Positions 26,030 to 35,290 of a DNA stretch of 64,000 nucleotides are shown here, piece by piece. The stretch lies in assembly GCA_012519205.1 (NCBI GenBank), contig JAAYQR010000007.1, forward strand, positions 1-64,000, read 5' to 3'. The position numbers and the translations under genes are program-made. The stretch comes from Candidatus Epulonipiscium sp. GTDB lineage: Bacteria > Bacillota > Clostridia > Lachnospirales > Defluviitaleaceae. Positions within the stretch are counted from its first letter, which is position 1. Each line of letters opens with the position of its first letter. The notes beneath the pieces are model-generated. The model was not told where the DNA came from. It searched no databases and was given only the letters and a program-made list of their open reading frames with translations.

Positions 26030-28038
26030 GAAAATCCATTGTGTTATCTATATTTAAGAAAGAAATGATAGACATATTAAGGGATAAAAAAACCCTATTT
26101 ATGGCGATTATTTTGCCTATTATTATGTATCCTATACTTATTATTTTAGTAAGTCAGATAATGATGATATCACTTAATAAGATGCAGCAAAAGGAACTAC
26201 CTATAGCTTTTAACAAATCCCCTAATAAAGCTATTATGGAAAAAATCCTTGAAGGAAAAGAAAATGAAGGCAAGCTAAAAATAATTAATGTTAAAGATTA
26301 TAGGGAAGCTTTAGAACAAAGGGAGATTACTGCATATATAGAAATTGGCGAAGAAAAAGAACAAACATCTTATAAAATTTATATGAATTCTTCTGTTGAA
26401 GACTCTAATACATCTTCCATAAGAATTAAGAACTTATTAAGGGATTATAAAAATGAACTTACCAAAGAAAAAATTGAAGCAATGGGATTAGACAGTGAAA
26501 TTATATTAGAACCCATTATTTATGAAACAATCAATATAGCTAAGAACGAGGAAATGGCAGGATATTTGATAGGACAAATCCTCCCCTTTATTCTTATAAT
26601 TGGAGTACTGATGGGGGCTATATATCCTGCAATCGACGTTATGGCAGGGGAAAAAGAAAGGGGAACATTAGAAACACTTTTAACCTTACCCATATCCAAT
26701 GGTGAACTTATAATGGGAAAATATTTAGCGGTATCTATCAGTGCTATAACTTCAGCTATTCTCAGTGTATTATCGATTGCACTATCTATGGGATTTTTGT
26801 TGGCAAGTTTTGGGGAAACAGGGCTTATTGGAATGGAGGGTATAAAATTTAATGAGCTTATTTTTCCACTTATAGTTACTTTGATTTGCATATGTCTTTT
26901 TGCCATGGTGGTATCTGCCGTTAGTATGAGCGTGTGTTCCTTAGCTAAAAATTTTAAAGAGGCACAAAATTACATAACTCCAATAATGTTCATTGTGATG
27001 ATTCCCTCATATGCTTCTATAATACCGAGCATGGAGCTTAATGGACTTAATGCAACCATACCAGTTGTGAATATATCTCTTCTCATAAAAGGTGTTTTAT
27101 CTTTTAGATATGATATAGCTTTGATTGCAATTGTGCTGGTTACCAATATAGCTTTTGTATTACTTTCAGGTTTTATACTTTCAAAAATGTTCGATTCCGA
27201 GGAAGTTTTATTTGGAGGCTCTAGGGAATTCTCCTTCCTTGAAAGTCGTTCTAATATAAAAAAACATACCTTTCCTACAATAAGTGATGGATTAGTTTTA
27301 TATGCGGCATTACTGCTTGTACTTGTTTATCTAGGAAGCTTCTTACAAATCAAATATAAGCTTGTTGGTATAGCTTTGACGCAAATTATAATTATTTTAG
27401 TTCCATTATTATTTGGATATTATATTAAGACTGATTTTAGAAAGACTTTTTCAATTAAGATTCCAAAATTCAAGCATATTTTAGGAGGAATGAGCATTTG
27501 GACGGGAGGATTTATTGCTTCTTTATTGATTGCTCAGTTCATATTGTATTTATTTCCTCAGAATATGGAAGTGGCCAAGAATCTTTCGGAAATTATATTA
27601 GGAGAGCATAATTTTATTGTAGCTTTATTAGTCTTTGCACTACTGCCAGCTATATGTGAAGAGATATTTTTCAGGGGACTACTTATGACAGCATTTAGGA
27701 AAAAAGCCACTGGTCTAAGGGCAATTATATTAAGTAGTGTACTATTTGGAATAACTCATATTGATTTTATTAGAATGGTTCCTACTGCAATACTTGGACT
27801 TACCCTTGGATATGCTGTTTATAATACAGGCTCTATCTTTATTCCCATGCTTATGCATTTTTTAAACAATGGCATTGCCATCGTTTCTGCTTACTATCCT
27901 GAAAGTGTAGTTGGGAGAATATATTCATACCTAGAAATGGACTTTTCCAATTTTAGTTCTATGCACCTTATTTTACTTATTGTGATTAGTATAGTGCTAA
28001 TTTTTATGGGGCTTTTACTCCTTAAAAAACAAAAATAA
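26026..28038 (+). CDS. natB: NatB-like ABC permease fused to a CPBP intramembrane protease domain
   Basis: A 670-residue membrane protein. Residues 1-395 are an ABC-2 permease with a large extracellular loop between TM1 and TM2 and a GEKERGTLETLLTLPIS motif. Residues about 410-670 form a second multi-helix module with CPBP (CAAX-protease-like) motifs: the glutamates and Arg in CEEIFFRG, the His in FGITH and the final HFLNN. CPBP members are membrane metalloproteases; the fusion occurs in other Firmicutes and archaea. ATG 26026 overlaps the ATPase stop. The complex may process and export a substrate (inference). Confidence 0.87.
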   Translation: MRKSIVLSIFKKEMIDILRDKKTLFMAIILPIIMYPILIILVSQIMMISLNKMQQKELPIAFNKSPNKAIMEKILEGKENEGKLKIINVKDYREALEQREITAYIEIGEEKEQTSYKIYMNSSVEDSNTSSIRIKNLLRDYKNELTKEKIEAMGLDSEIILEPIIYETINIAKNEEMAGYLIGQILPFILIIGVLMGAIYPAIDVMAGEKERGTLETLLTLPISNGELIMGKYLAVSISAITSAILSVLSIALSMGFLLASFGETGLIGMEGIKFNELIFPLIVTLICICLFAMVVSAVSMSVCSLAKNFKEAQNYITPIMFIVMIPSYASIIPSMELNGLNATIPVVNISLLIKGVLSFRYDIALIAIVLVTNIAFVLLSGFILSKMFDSEEVLFGGSREFSFLESRSNIKKHTFPTISDGLVLYAALLLVLVYLGSFLQIKYKLVGIALTQIIIILVPLLFGYYIKTDFRKTFSIKIPKFKHILGGMSIWTGGFIASLLIAQFILYLFPQNMEVAKNLSEIILGEHNFIVALLVFALLPAICEEIFFRGLLMTAFRKKATGLRAIILSSVLFGITHIDFIRMVPTAILGLTLGYAVYNTGSIFIPMLMHFLNNGIAIVSAYYPESVVGRIYSYLEMDFSNFSSMHLILLIVISIVLIFMGLLLLKKQK

Positions 28039-28095
28039 GCTGGTACTTGGTATTGCAGTTATACAGTTAAGAATCAAAAGGCGGAGGGGAAATTT

Positions 28096-28368
28096 ATGAA
28101 AAAAAATTCTGAGGATAAAACTAAGGGGATTACGAATAGATTATCTAGAATAATAGGGCAAATTCAAGGGGTCAAGCGGATGATAGAAGAAGGAAAGGGT
28201 TGTAGCGATGTACTGACCCAGATATCGGCGGCAAGGGCTGCCCTTGATAGTACTGCAAAAATGATTTTACAAGAACATATAGATTCCTGTATAAAAAGCG
28301 CCATAGAAAATAATGATAAAAATGCAATAGAAGATCTTAATAGTATTTTGGGGAAGTTTATCCGTTAG
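28096..28368 (+). CDS. CsoR/FrmR family metal- or persulfide-sensing repressor
   Basis: A 90-residue all-helical repressor of the CsoR/RcnR/FrmR family. The ligand set C36, H61 and C65 matches copper-sensing CsoR; the persulfide sensor CstR keeps the two Cys but usually not this His. The second-shell Tyr before the first Cys is Gly here, so Cu(I) sensing is not certain. It follows natB by 57 bases with GGCGGAGGGG as ribosome site. No copper ATPase lies nearby, while a CsoR-type operator lies 9 kb upstream at the persulfide operon. Confidence 0.88.
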   Translation: MKKNSEDKTKGITNRLSRIIGQIQGVKRMIEEGKGCSDVLTQISAARAALDSTAKMILQEHIDSCIKSAIENNDKNAIEDLNSILGKFIR

Positions 28369-28442
28369 AAACATGGGAAGTTTATGAGATTCATGGTATT
28401 TAGAAAAATTTCCTTGCTATGATATGGGAATAATTAACCCCA

Positions 28443-28471
28443 TTGACATGAATTATTAATGATGTTATATT
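28443..28471 (+). promoter_or_regulatory. Promoter of the riboflavin operon
   Basis: TTGACA (28443-28448), 17 bases, TATATT (28466-28471), some 20 bases before the FMN riboswitch. Confidence 0.75.
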
Positions 28472-28491
28472 TATCTTAATAAAAATCAAAT

Positions 28492-28600
28492 AAGTCTTCA
28501 GGGCAGGGTGTAATTCCCTACCGGCGGTAAAGCCCGCGAGCCGTAAGGCAGATTCGGTTAGATTCCGAAGCCGACAGTAAAGTCTGGATGAAAGAAGACA
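28492..28600 (+). ncRNA. FMN riboswitch (RFN element)
   Basis: The outer stem GTCTTC/GAAGAC closes the element (28494-28499 with 28594-28599). Inside are the conserved blocks AGGGCAGGGTG, CCTACCGGCGGTAAAGCCCG, CGAGCC and GCCGACAGTAAAGTCTGGATG, in the usual order. It binds FMN and, through the terminator downstream, reduces transcription of ribD-ribE-ribBA-ribH. Confidence 0.97.
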
Positions 28601-28659
28601 AGTTATAGTTTTAGCTATCATTTATTTTATAGAGAAGAAAGCTATATACTTATTTATTT

Positions 28660-28687
28660 AAAAGGCCCTGAATATTCAGGGCCTTTT
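28660..28687 (+). terminator. Riboswitch-controlled terminator before ribD
   Basis: AAAGGCCCTGAA and TTCAGGGCCTTTTT form a strong stem with a T run, 60 bases past the aptamer. FMN binding should favour this hairpin over an antiterminator. Confidence 0.9.
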
Positions 28688-28737
28688 TGCTGTCTAATTT
28701 ATAATTTCTTGGTAGAAAGTGTTTGGAGGTGTTTTAA

Positions 28738-29838
28738 CTGGATATAAGGTATATGAAAAGAGCATTAGAATTAGCCCGAAGGGGTATTGGATACACAAAT
28801 CCTAATCCTCTAGTAGGGGCTGTTATTGTAAAAGGTGGAAGGATTATTGGTGAGGGTTATCATAGGGCTTATGGGAAAGAACATGCAGAAGTAAATGCAA
28901 TTAGAAATTCCATTGAAGATGTTCAAGGTGCAGTTATGTACATTACATTAGAACCCTGTTCCCATTATGGGAAAACCTCACCCTGTGCAAAATTAATATT
29001 GGATAAAGGAATAAAAAAGGTAGTTATAGCACTTAAGGATCCAAATCCAAAAATAAATGGAGAGGGAATAAAATTTTTAAAAAATAATGATATCGAAGTA
29101 GTAACTGGCGTTCTAGGAGAAGAAAGCCGGAAACTTAACGAGATATTTATAAAGTATATATCAACAGATATTCCTTTTTGTATACTAAAAACAGCCATGA
29201 CGCTAGATGGCAAAATAGCTACAAAAACAGGGGATTCCAAATGGGTAACCAGTAGGGAATCTAGAAAATACGTTCATAGCTTAAGGCATAGGGTTTCGGC
29301 AATAATGGTCGGAATAGGCACAATACTCCAAGATAATCCTTATTTAAATACAAGATTAAAAGGAATAAAAGGAAAAAACCCTATAAGAGTTGTTGTTGAT
29401 ACTTATGGCAGAATGCCCTTAGAGGCAAATGTACTTAATATTAATTCAGATACTAAAACTATTATTGCCTCGACGAAATTAGCATCAGAAGATAAGCTTA
29501 AAAACTTTAGACTTAAGGGAGCAGAGATAATAATAACACCTTTAAAAGACAATCAAGTTGATTTAAATTACTTAATGAAAATCCTGGGCAAGAAAAATTT
29601 AGATAGTGTTCTAATAGAAGGGGGAAGTGAATTAAATTATTCAGCTGTGGAATCGGGGATTGTTGATAAAGTAAATATATTTATAGCTCCAAAGTTGATA
29701 GGAGGGAGGAATGCCAAAACCCCCTTAGGAGGCTTTGGAAAAAGTTTCATGGAGGAAGCAATCTTACTTAGAAACTTGCAAATCAATAGATTTGGAAATG
29801 ACATAATGCTAGAAGGTTATTTGAAGGGAGGGGGATAA
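28738..29838 (+). CDS. ribD: Riboflavin biosynthesis deaminase/reductase RibD, probable CTG start
   Basis: A 366-residue bifunctional enzyme. The deaminase domain has HAEVNAI and the zinc Cys pair in PCSHYGKTSPC; the reductase domain begins near residue 150 (ILKTAMTLDGKIA). It carries out the second and third steps of riboflavin synthesis from GTP. The start appears to be CTG 28738: it follows an in-frame TAA, has GGAGG at 28725-28729 eight bases upstream, and gives MDIRYMKRALELA, which lines up with the B. subtilis N-terminus (MEEYYMKLALDLA). ATG 28753 is 23 bases from the ribosome site and would remove five conserved residues. Confidence 0.93.
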   Translation: MDIRYMKRALELARRGIGYTNPNPLVGAVIVKGGRIIGEGYHRAYGKEHAEVNAIRNSIEDVQGAVMYITLEPCSHYGKTSPCAKLILDKGIKKVVIALKDPNPKINGEGIKFLKNNDIEVVTGVLGEESRKLNEIFIKYISTDIPFCILKTAMTLDGKIATKTGDSKWVTSRESRKYVHSLRHRVSAIMVGIGTILQDNPYLNTRLKGIKGKNPIRVVVDTYGRMPLEANVLNINSDTKTIIASTKLASEDKLKNFRLKGAEIIITPLKDNQVDLNYLMKILGKKNLDSVLIEGGSELNYSAVESGIVDKVNIFIAPKLIGGRNAKTPLGGFGKSFMEEAILLRNLQINRFGNDIMLEGYLKGGG

Positions 29839-29843
29839 AATTT

Positions 29844-30494
29844 ATGTTCACCGGGCTAATAGAAGAGTTGGGAAAAGTTAAACAGATAGAAAAGGGCTTA
29901 AAATCTGCAAGAATAATAATTCAAGCCAAAAAAATCTTAGATGGAACAAGGGTTGGGGACAGTATAAATACAAATGGGGTATGTCTTACAGTTACAGGGA
30001 TTTCTACAAGAAGCTTTAGTGTTGATGTTATGCCAGAAACTATGAAAAGAAGTAATTTGCATATTCTATCATCAGGAGATGAAATTAACCTTGAAAGGGC
30101 CCTAAAGGTTAATGATAGGCTGGGGGGGCATTTAGTCACTGGTCATATAGATGGTATGGGGACCATTGTGAATTTCAAAAATGAAGAGAATGCAGTATGG
30201 ATAACAATAGCTGCCGCTCCAAAGATGTTACTGTATATAGTCCAAAAGGGATCTATTGCAATAGATGGAGTAAGTCTTACAGTTACATATGTTGATGATT
30301 ATGTTTTCAAGGTTTCAATTATTCCCCATACTAAGAAGACTACGACTTTGGTTAAGAAAAAAATTGGGGGGATTGTGAATTTAGAATGCGATGTAGTTAG
30401 TAAATATATTGAAAAAATAATTTTGTCTAAACAAGAAAAATTAGTAGAAAAAAAGATAGATATGAACTTTCTAACTGAACATGGGTTTATATAA
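29844..30494 (+). CDS. ribE: Riboflavin synthase alpha subunit
   Basis: A 216-residue protein with two lumazine-binding repeats (MFTGLIEELG; second repeat from about residue 98, GHLVTGHIDGMG). It dismutates two 6,7-dimethyl-8-ribityllumazine molecules to riboflavin. It follows ribD by five bases, with its ribosome site (GGGAGGGGG) inside the ribD end, so translational coupling is likely. Length and motif spacing are normal. Confidence 0.95.
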   Translation: MFTGLIEELGKVKQIEKGLKSARIIIQAKKILDGTRVGDSINTNGVCLTVTGISTRSFSVDVMPETMKRSNLHILSSGDEINLERALKVNDRLGGHLVTGHIDGMGTIVNFKNEENAVWITIAAAPKMLLYIVQKGSIAIDGVSLTVTYVDDYVFKVSIIPHTKKTTTLVKKKIGGIVNLECDVVSKYIEKIILSKQEKLVEKKIDMNFLTEHGFI

Positions 30495-30512
30495 TCCTAA
30501 GGAGGCAAAAAT

Positions 30513-31709
30513 ATGCATAGTTTTAATTCCATAGAAGAAGTTTTAGAAGACATTAGAAATGGGAAAATGATAATAGTTGTTGATGATGAAGATAGGGAAA
30601 ATGAAGGGGATTTATTAATTGCTGCACAAAAAGCTACCCCTGAAGCAATAAATTTTATGGCAAAGCACGCAAGAGGTTTAATCTGCATGCCTATTATAGA
30701 AAAAAGACTTAAGGAACTTAAAATAGACTATATGGTTGATAGGAATACAGATACTTATCAAACCGCTTTTACAGTATCAGTTGATGCATTAGACACCACT
30801 ACAGGGATATCTGCTTATGAAAGGGCATTTACCATTAAACAAATCATTAATCCCAAGGCTACAGCCGAAGATTTTAAAAGGCCAGGGCATATCTTTCCCT
30901 TGGCTGCAAGGGAAGGAGGAGTATTAAAAAGGGCAGGTCATACAGAGGCTGCAGTTGATTTGGCAATCTTAGCAGGGCTTTATCCAGCGGGGGTAATTTG
31001 TGAAATAATGAATGAAGATGGCACTATGGCTAGGATGCCACAGCTTATAAAATATTCAAAAAAGCATAACCTAAAGATAATAAATATTGCTAGTATCATA
31101 GATTATCTTGAAAGACAAAAAGTATATATACAAAGAGTGGCAGAATCAAAAATGCCAACAAAATATGGAGAATTTAAGATGATTGGCTATGAAAACAAAT
31201 TAACCAATGAACATCATATAGCTTTAGTTAAAGGAAACATTTCTGATGAGCCAGTACTTGTTAGGCTACATTCGGAATGTCTTACAGGGGATACATTTGG
31301 TTCATTAAGATGCGACTGTGGGGAACAATGTGCCGTAGCTATGAGAAAAATAGAAGAGGAAGGGAAGGGAATTTTACTATATATGCGCCAGGAAGGTAGG
31401 GGGATTGGACTTATTAATAAAATAAAAGCGTATTCACTTCAGGATAAAGGCATGGATACAGTAGAAGCAAATCTAGCCTTGGGATTTCCAGAGGATATGA
31501 GGGATTATGGAATAGGAGCGCAAATTTTATTGGACTTAGGGGCAAGAAAAATAAAGCTTATGACTAATAATCCTAAGAAAATAAAAGGCCTATCTGGATA
31601 CGGAATAGAAATTATAGATAGAATCCCAATTCAGATAGATTGTAATAAAAAAAATGAGTACTATCTAAGAACTAAAAAGCAAAAACTTGGACATATGTTA
31701 AATTTTTAG
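30513..31709 (+). CDS. ribBA: RibBA: DHBP synthase / GTP cyclohydrolase II
   Basis: A 398-residue bifunctional enzyme. Residues 1-200 are 3,4-dihydroxy-2-butanone-4-phosphate synthase, with [11 protein letters not shown] and GHTEAAVDL. Residues 205-398 are GTP cyclohydrolase II, with [20 protein letters not shown] holding the zinc cysteines and RQEGRGIGL. It supplies both precursors of riboflavin. AAGGAGG precedes the ATG. All key motifs are present in both halves. Confidence 0.96.
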   Translation: MHSFNSIEEVLEDIRNGKMIIVVDDEDRENEGDLLIAAQKATPEAINFMAKHARGLICMPIIEKRLKELKIDYMVDRNTDTYQTAFTVSVDALDTTTGISAYERAFTIKQIINPKATAEDFKRPGHIFPLAAREGGVLKRAGHTEAAVDLAILAGLYPAGVICEIMNEDGTMARMPQLIKYSKKHNLKIINIASIIDYLERQKVYIQRVAESKMPTKYGEFKMIGYENKLTNEHHIALVKGNISDEPVLVRLHSECLTGDTFGSLRCDCGEQCAVAMRKIEEEGKGILLYMRQEGRGIGLINKIKAYSLQDKGMDTVEANLALGFPEDMRDYGIGAQILLDLGARKIKLMTNNPKKIKGLSGYGIEIIDRIPIQIDCNKKNEYYLRTKKQKLGHMLNF

Positions 31710-31721
31710 GAGGAAAATATA

Positions 31722-32210
31722 ATGAAGATGATAGAAGGAAAGCTAGTTGCCCAGGAATTAAGATTTGGAATAGTTATAGGAAGATTTAATGAATTCATAG
31801 GGGGAAGGCTTAAAGAGGGGGCTATAGATGCTTTGAAAAGACATGGAGTTCAAGAAAGTCACATAGACTTGGTATGGGCACCTGGTGCATTTGAAATACC
31901 TTTGATTGCTAAAAAAATGGCTAAGACACAAAAGTATGATAGTGTAATATGCCTAGGAGCTGTTATAAGAGGCTCTACACCCCACTTTGATTATGTATCT
32001 AATGAGGTCTCAAAGGGTATTGCCAGTGTATCCCTAGAAACTGAGATACCTGTTATATTTGGTGTTTTGACAACGGATACAATTGAACAGGCCATAGAAA
32101 GAGCTGGTACAAAAGCTGGGAATAAGGGCTATGATGCTGCAGTTACTGCTATAGAAATGGCAAATTTGCTAAAGCAATTTTATGGAGGGTCATTTATAAA
32201 TACGATGTAA
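31722..32210 (+). CDS. ribH: 6,7-dimethyl-8-ribityllumazine synthase
   Basis: A 162-residue lumazine synthase with the substrate motifs [20 protein letters not shown] and [14 protein letters not shown]. It condenses the RibBA and RibD products and assembles as a 60-mer or pentamer in known members. AGGAGG lies before the ATG. The stop at 32208-32210 overlaps a second short reading frame that continues downstream. Confidence 0.95.
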   Translation: MKMIEGKLVAQELRFGIVIGRFNEFIGGRLKEGAIDALKRHGVQESHIDLVWAPGAFEIPLIAKKMAKTQKYDSVICLGAVIRGSTPHFDYVSNEVSKGIASVSLETEIPVIFGVLTTDTIEQAIERAGTKAGNKGYDAAVTAIEMANLLKQFYGGSFINTM

Positions 32211-32371
32211 TCCTAGAATACTTTGAAAAGGCAGATAAACTAGTTAATGCCGGGTTGGTATCAACCGAAACTGATATAGACAGAAAAGAAGTAGATAAAG
32301 TAATGAAAAAGCTTAAAGGAGAGGAGAAGATAGTATCCCCCAAAGCTTGTTATTGGGAAATAAAAAAATAA
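32192..32371 (+). pseudogene. Remnant or non-standard-start small winged-helix ORF overlapping ribH
   Basis: In the frame ending at TAA 32369-32371 the codons give a 59-residue sequence from 32192 with coding character: YFEKADKLVNAGLVS, then DIDRKEVDKVMKKLK and EEKIVSPKACYWEIKK. This is the layout of a small helix-turn-helix/winged-helix protein. No ATG, GTG or TTG lies in a good place; GGAGGG (32184-32189) sits two bases before an ATT at 32192. It may be a decayed gene or start unusually. It overlaps the ribH end by 19 bases. Confidence 0.45.
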
Positions 32372-32381
32372 CCTATAAAAT

Positions 32382-32423
32382 AAAAGCCGGTTAGATTAGT
32401 TGAATTAATCTTAGCCGGCTTTT
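32382..32423 (+). terminator. Terminator of the riboflavin operon
   Basis: AAAAGCCGG (32382-32390) pairs with CCGGCTTTT (32415-32423), with an inner TTAGATTA/TAATCTTA stem. The remaining 160 bases up to the next gene start show no further feature I can support. Confidence 0.8.
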
Positions 32424-32586
32424 GCCATTTGAATAACTATAGGTATCATTGATATTAGGGAAGTTTATTGGTATCATAATATGAGAAGATAGGATATTTG
32501 TAAGAATGAAATTATAAAGCTTTTAATTAGGAATCCATAGAATGCATCATTTAAAATCGGACGTAAAGATAAAGGATTTGAGGTAT

Positions 32587-35253
32587 ATGACAAATAAACT
32601 AACAATTGGTATATTAGCAAATGTAGATGCCGGCAAAACAACGTTATCCGAAAGTATGCTATATTTAAGCGGAAAAATTGGTAAAATAGGTAGGGTGGAT
32701 AACCAGGATGCTTATTTAGATACAGATGACATTGAAAAAGCTAGGGGTATTACTATTTTTTCTAGCCAAGCAAATTTTGAAATCTGTTCAACCCAAATTA
32801 CCCTTTTAGATACACCGGGACATACTGATTTTTCTGTAGAAATGGAACGTACACTGCAGGTTTTGGATTATGCTATATTAGTAATCAGCGGTGCCGATGG
32901 AGTGCAAAGCCATACAAAGACCCTTTGGACCCTTTTGGAAATGTATGGTATTCCAGTATTTTTATTTATTAATAAAATGGATCAAAAAGGAATTGATAAA
33001 ATCAGGCTAATGAAATCCCTAAAAGAACGGTTAGGCGATGGATGCATCTCTTTTGAAAAGGACACAGGGAATGGATTTTATGAAGAAATTGCCATGGGTG
33101 GGGAGACTTTATTGGAAGAATATTTGGACACCGGGCGTGTAGAAACGGAAAGTATAAAAAGTGCTATTAAATCCCGTAAGATATTTCCCTGTTTTTTTGG
33201 TTCAGCCCTCAAATTAGAAGGCATTGATTTTTTTATGGAAAAGATGATTCAATATTCTAAAGGGCCCTTATATCCCGAAGCATTTGGTGCTAGAATTTTT
33301 AAGATATCTAGGGATGAACAAGGCAATAGGCTAACTCATATGAAACTTACCGGTGGTAGTCTAAGGGTAAGAGATATTTTAACAGGAGATAATTGGGAGG
33401 AAAAAGTCAACCAAATTCGCATTTATTCTGGCAAGGATTTTGAAGCTGTTAGTGAGGTACAAAGGGGGATGATTTGTGCTGTAACAGGGCTAACGCAAAC
33501 AAAACCTGGGGAGGGATTAGGGACAGAAAAAAGTTTTCTAAAATCTATTCTTGAACCAGTATTATCTTATCAGATTAAATTGCCTAAGGATTGTTCCCCG
33601 AGAGAGATTATGCCAAAGCTTCGAGAGATAGAAGAAGAGAATCCGGAACTTCATATTGTTTGGAATGAAACACTTCAAGAAATCCAGGTGCAAATCATGG
33701 GTGAGGTCCAAACTGAAATATTGCAAAGTCTTGTAAAAAAAAGGTTTAATGTAGATATATCTTTTGATGAAGGTCATATAGTCTACAAAGAGACCATTAC
33801 AAATACTGTGGAAGGAGTTGGGCATTTTGAGCCCCTTCGGCATTATGCAGAGGTTCATTTATTACTGGAGCCCGGGGAACGGGGTAGCGGTTTGCAATTT
33901 GAAACAGTCTGCAGTGAAGATGTCTTATCAAAAAATTGGCAGCGGCTTGTTTTGACCCATTTAGAAGAAAAGACCCATAAGGGTGTATTAACAGGCTCTG
34001 CAATTACGGATATGAAAATAACCCTAGTATCCGGTCGTGCCCATAATAAGCATACAGAGGGCGGGGATTTTAGAGAGGCAACTTACCGTGCCGTACGGCA
34101 AGGACTAAAAGAATCCCAATCTATACTGCTTGAACCCTATTACAGTTTTCAATTAGAAGTACCTAGAAATATGGTAGGAAGGGCTATGACTGATATTGAA
34201 AAAATGTATGGCACCAGTGAAATATTACAGACCGATGATGAAATGACAACCCTAATAGGAAGCTCCCCAGTCGTCACTATGCGGAACTATCAAAAAGAGT
34301 TAATGGCCTATACAAGAGGATTTGGCAGATTGTTTTGCACCTTTAAAGGATATGACTATTGCCATAATGAAGAGGAAGTTGTTAAGCAAGTGGGTTACGA
34401 TTCCGAAAGAGATATAGAAAATCCCACGGGCTCGGTATTTTGTTCCCAAGGAACAGGGTTTTTAGTTAGCTGGGATGAAGTAAAAGATTATATGCACATT
34501 GAAGGCTATCTTCAACCCAAACGAGATAATTTAGAAGAACAGTTTCATAATAAAATATCTTCTGATAGTAAATGGATAAGCTTAGAGGAAATCGATCAAA
34601 TTTTAGACAAAACGGTATCAAATCAAGGGAAGAAGTCTCCGTGGAAAAAAACGAAATCATCTGTGGAACGCTACTACAAATCAATGGGCCCCACCGGTGA
34701 ATTTAAGTCTAAAGAAATGGAACAAAAGAAGGAAAATTATCTTCTTGTAGATGGCTATAATATAATTTTTGCTTGGCCTGAGCTTAAGGAACTTGCAGAG
34801 AATAATCTAGATAGTGCAAGGGCCAAACTATTGGATATATTAAGTAATTATAAGGCAATTAAAGAGTATAAAATTATTGTAGTTTTTGATGCCTATAGAG
34901 TAAAAGGGCATAAAGAAGAAATGATTGATTACCAGGATATCTATGTTGTATATACGAAGGAAGCACAGACCGCAGATCAATACATTGAAAAATTTTCCTA
35001 TGAGCATAATAAAGAATACAATATTATAGTGGCTACATCGGATGGGCTTCAACAAATCATCGTAAGAGGTGCCGGTAGCGCACTTTTGTCTGCTAGGGAA
35101 CTTAAATTAGAAATTGAAGATGCCAATAAAAACCATCTAGAAGGCTATATGACTTTACAACAAGATGTTCAGAATCCTTTATTCGATTCGATACCTTCAG
35201 AAGTAAAATCACAAATGGAAATTATAAAAACCACTAATCCTTTTAAAAAATAG
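32587..35253 (+). CDS. TetM/EF-G-like ribosomal GTPase fused to a Rae1/YacP-type NYN nuclease domain
   Basis: An 888-residue fusion. Residues 1-650 resemble TetM-type ribosomal protection factors: G1 NVDAGKTT, RGITIF, G3 DTPGHTDF, G4 NKMD, then EF-G domains II-V. The domain IV tip around residue 486 reads AHNKHTEGGDFR, where TetM has its YSP loop. Residues 717-888 match Rae1/YacP, with LLVDGYN, VVFDAY, TADQYIEK and VATSD supplying the acidic nuclease residues. Rae1 cuts mRNA in the ribosomal A site in B. subtilis. ATG 32587 fits the TetM-type N-terminus; an ATG at 32542 would add 15 residues. It is probably a ribosome-rescue or regulatory factor. Confidence 0.9.
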   Translation: MTNKLTIGILANVDAGKTTLSESMLYLSGKIGKIGRVDNQDAYLDTDDIEKARGITIFSSQANFEICSTQITLLDTPGHTDFSVEMERTLQVLDYAILVISGADGVQSHTKTLWTLLEMYGIPVFLFINKMDQKGIDKIRLMKSLKERLGDGCISFEKDTGNGFYEEIAMGGETLLEEYLDTGRVETESIKSAIKSRKIFPCFFGSALKLEGIDFFMEKMIQYSKGPLYPEAFGARIFKISRDEQGNRLTHMKLTGGSLRVRDILTGDNWEEKVNQIRIYSGKDFEAVSEVQRGMICAVTGLTQTKPGEGLGTEKSFLKSILEPVLSYQIKLPKDCSPREIMPKLREIEEENPELHIVWNETLQEIQVQIMGEVQTEILQSLVKKRFNVDISFDEGHIVYKETITNTVEGVGHFEPLRHYAEVHLLLEPGERGSGLQFETVCSEDVLSKNWQRLVLTHLEEKTHKGVLTGSAITDMKITLVSGRAHNKHTEGGDFREATYRAVRQGLKESQSILLEPYYSFQLEVPRNMVGRAMTDIEKMYGTSEILQTDDEMTTLIGSSPVVTMRNYQKELMAYTRGFGRLFCTFKGYDYCHNEEEVVKQVGYDSERDIENPTGSVFCSQGTGFLVSWDEVKDYMHIEGYLQPKRDNLEEQFHNKISSDSKWISLEEIDQILDKTVSNQGKKSPWKKTKSSVERYYKSMGPTGEFKSKEMEQKKENYLLVDGYNIIFAWPELKELAENNLDSARAKLLDILSNYKAIKEYKIIVVFDAYRVKGHKEEMIDYQDIYVVYTKEAQTADQYIEKFSYEHNKEYNIIVATSDGLQQIIVRGAGSALLSARELKLEIEDANKNHLEGYMTLQQDVQNPLFDSIPSEVKSQMEIIKTTNPFKK

Positions 35254-35290
35254 CCTTTAATTCATTAAAAAACTGAGAAGAGGTTGGTTT

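Noticed and set aside
32587-35253. Simple tetracycline-resistance gene
   Set aside because: The domain IV loop lacks the TetM Tyr-Ser-Pro signature, and a nuclease domain is fused at the end. Resistance cannot be claimed from sequence.
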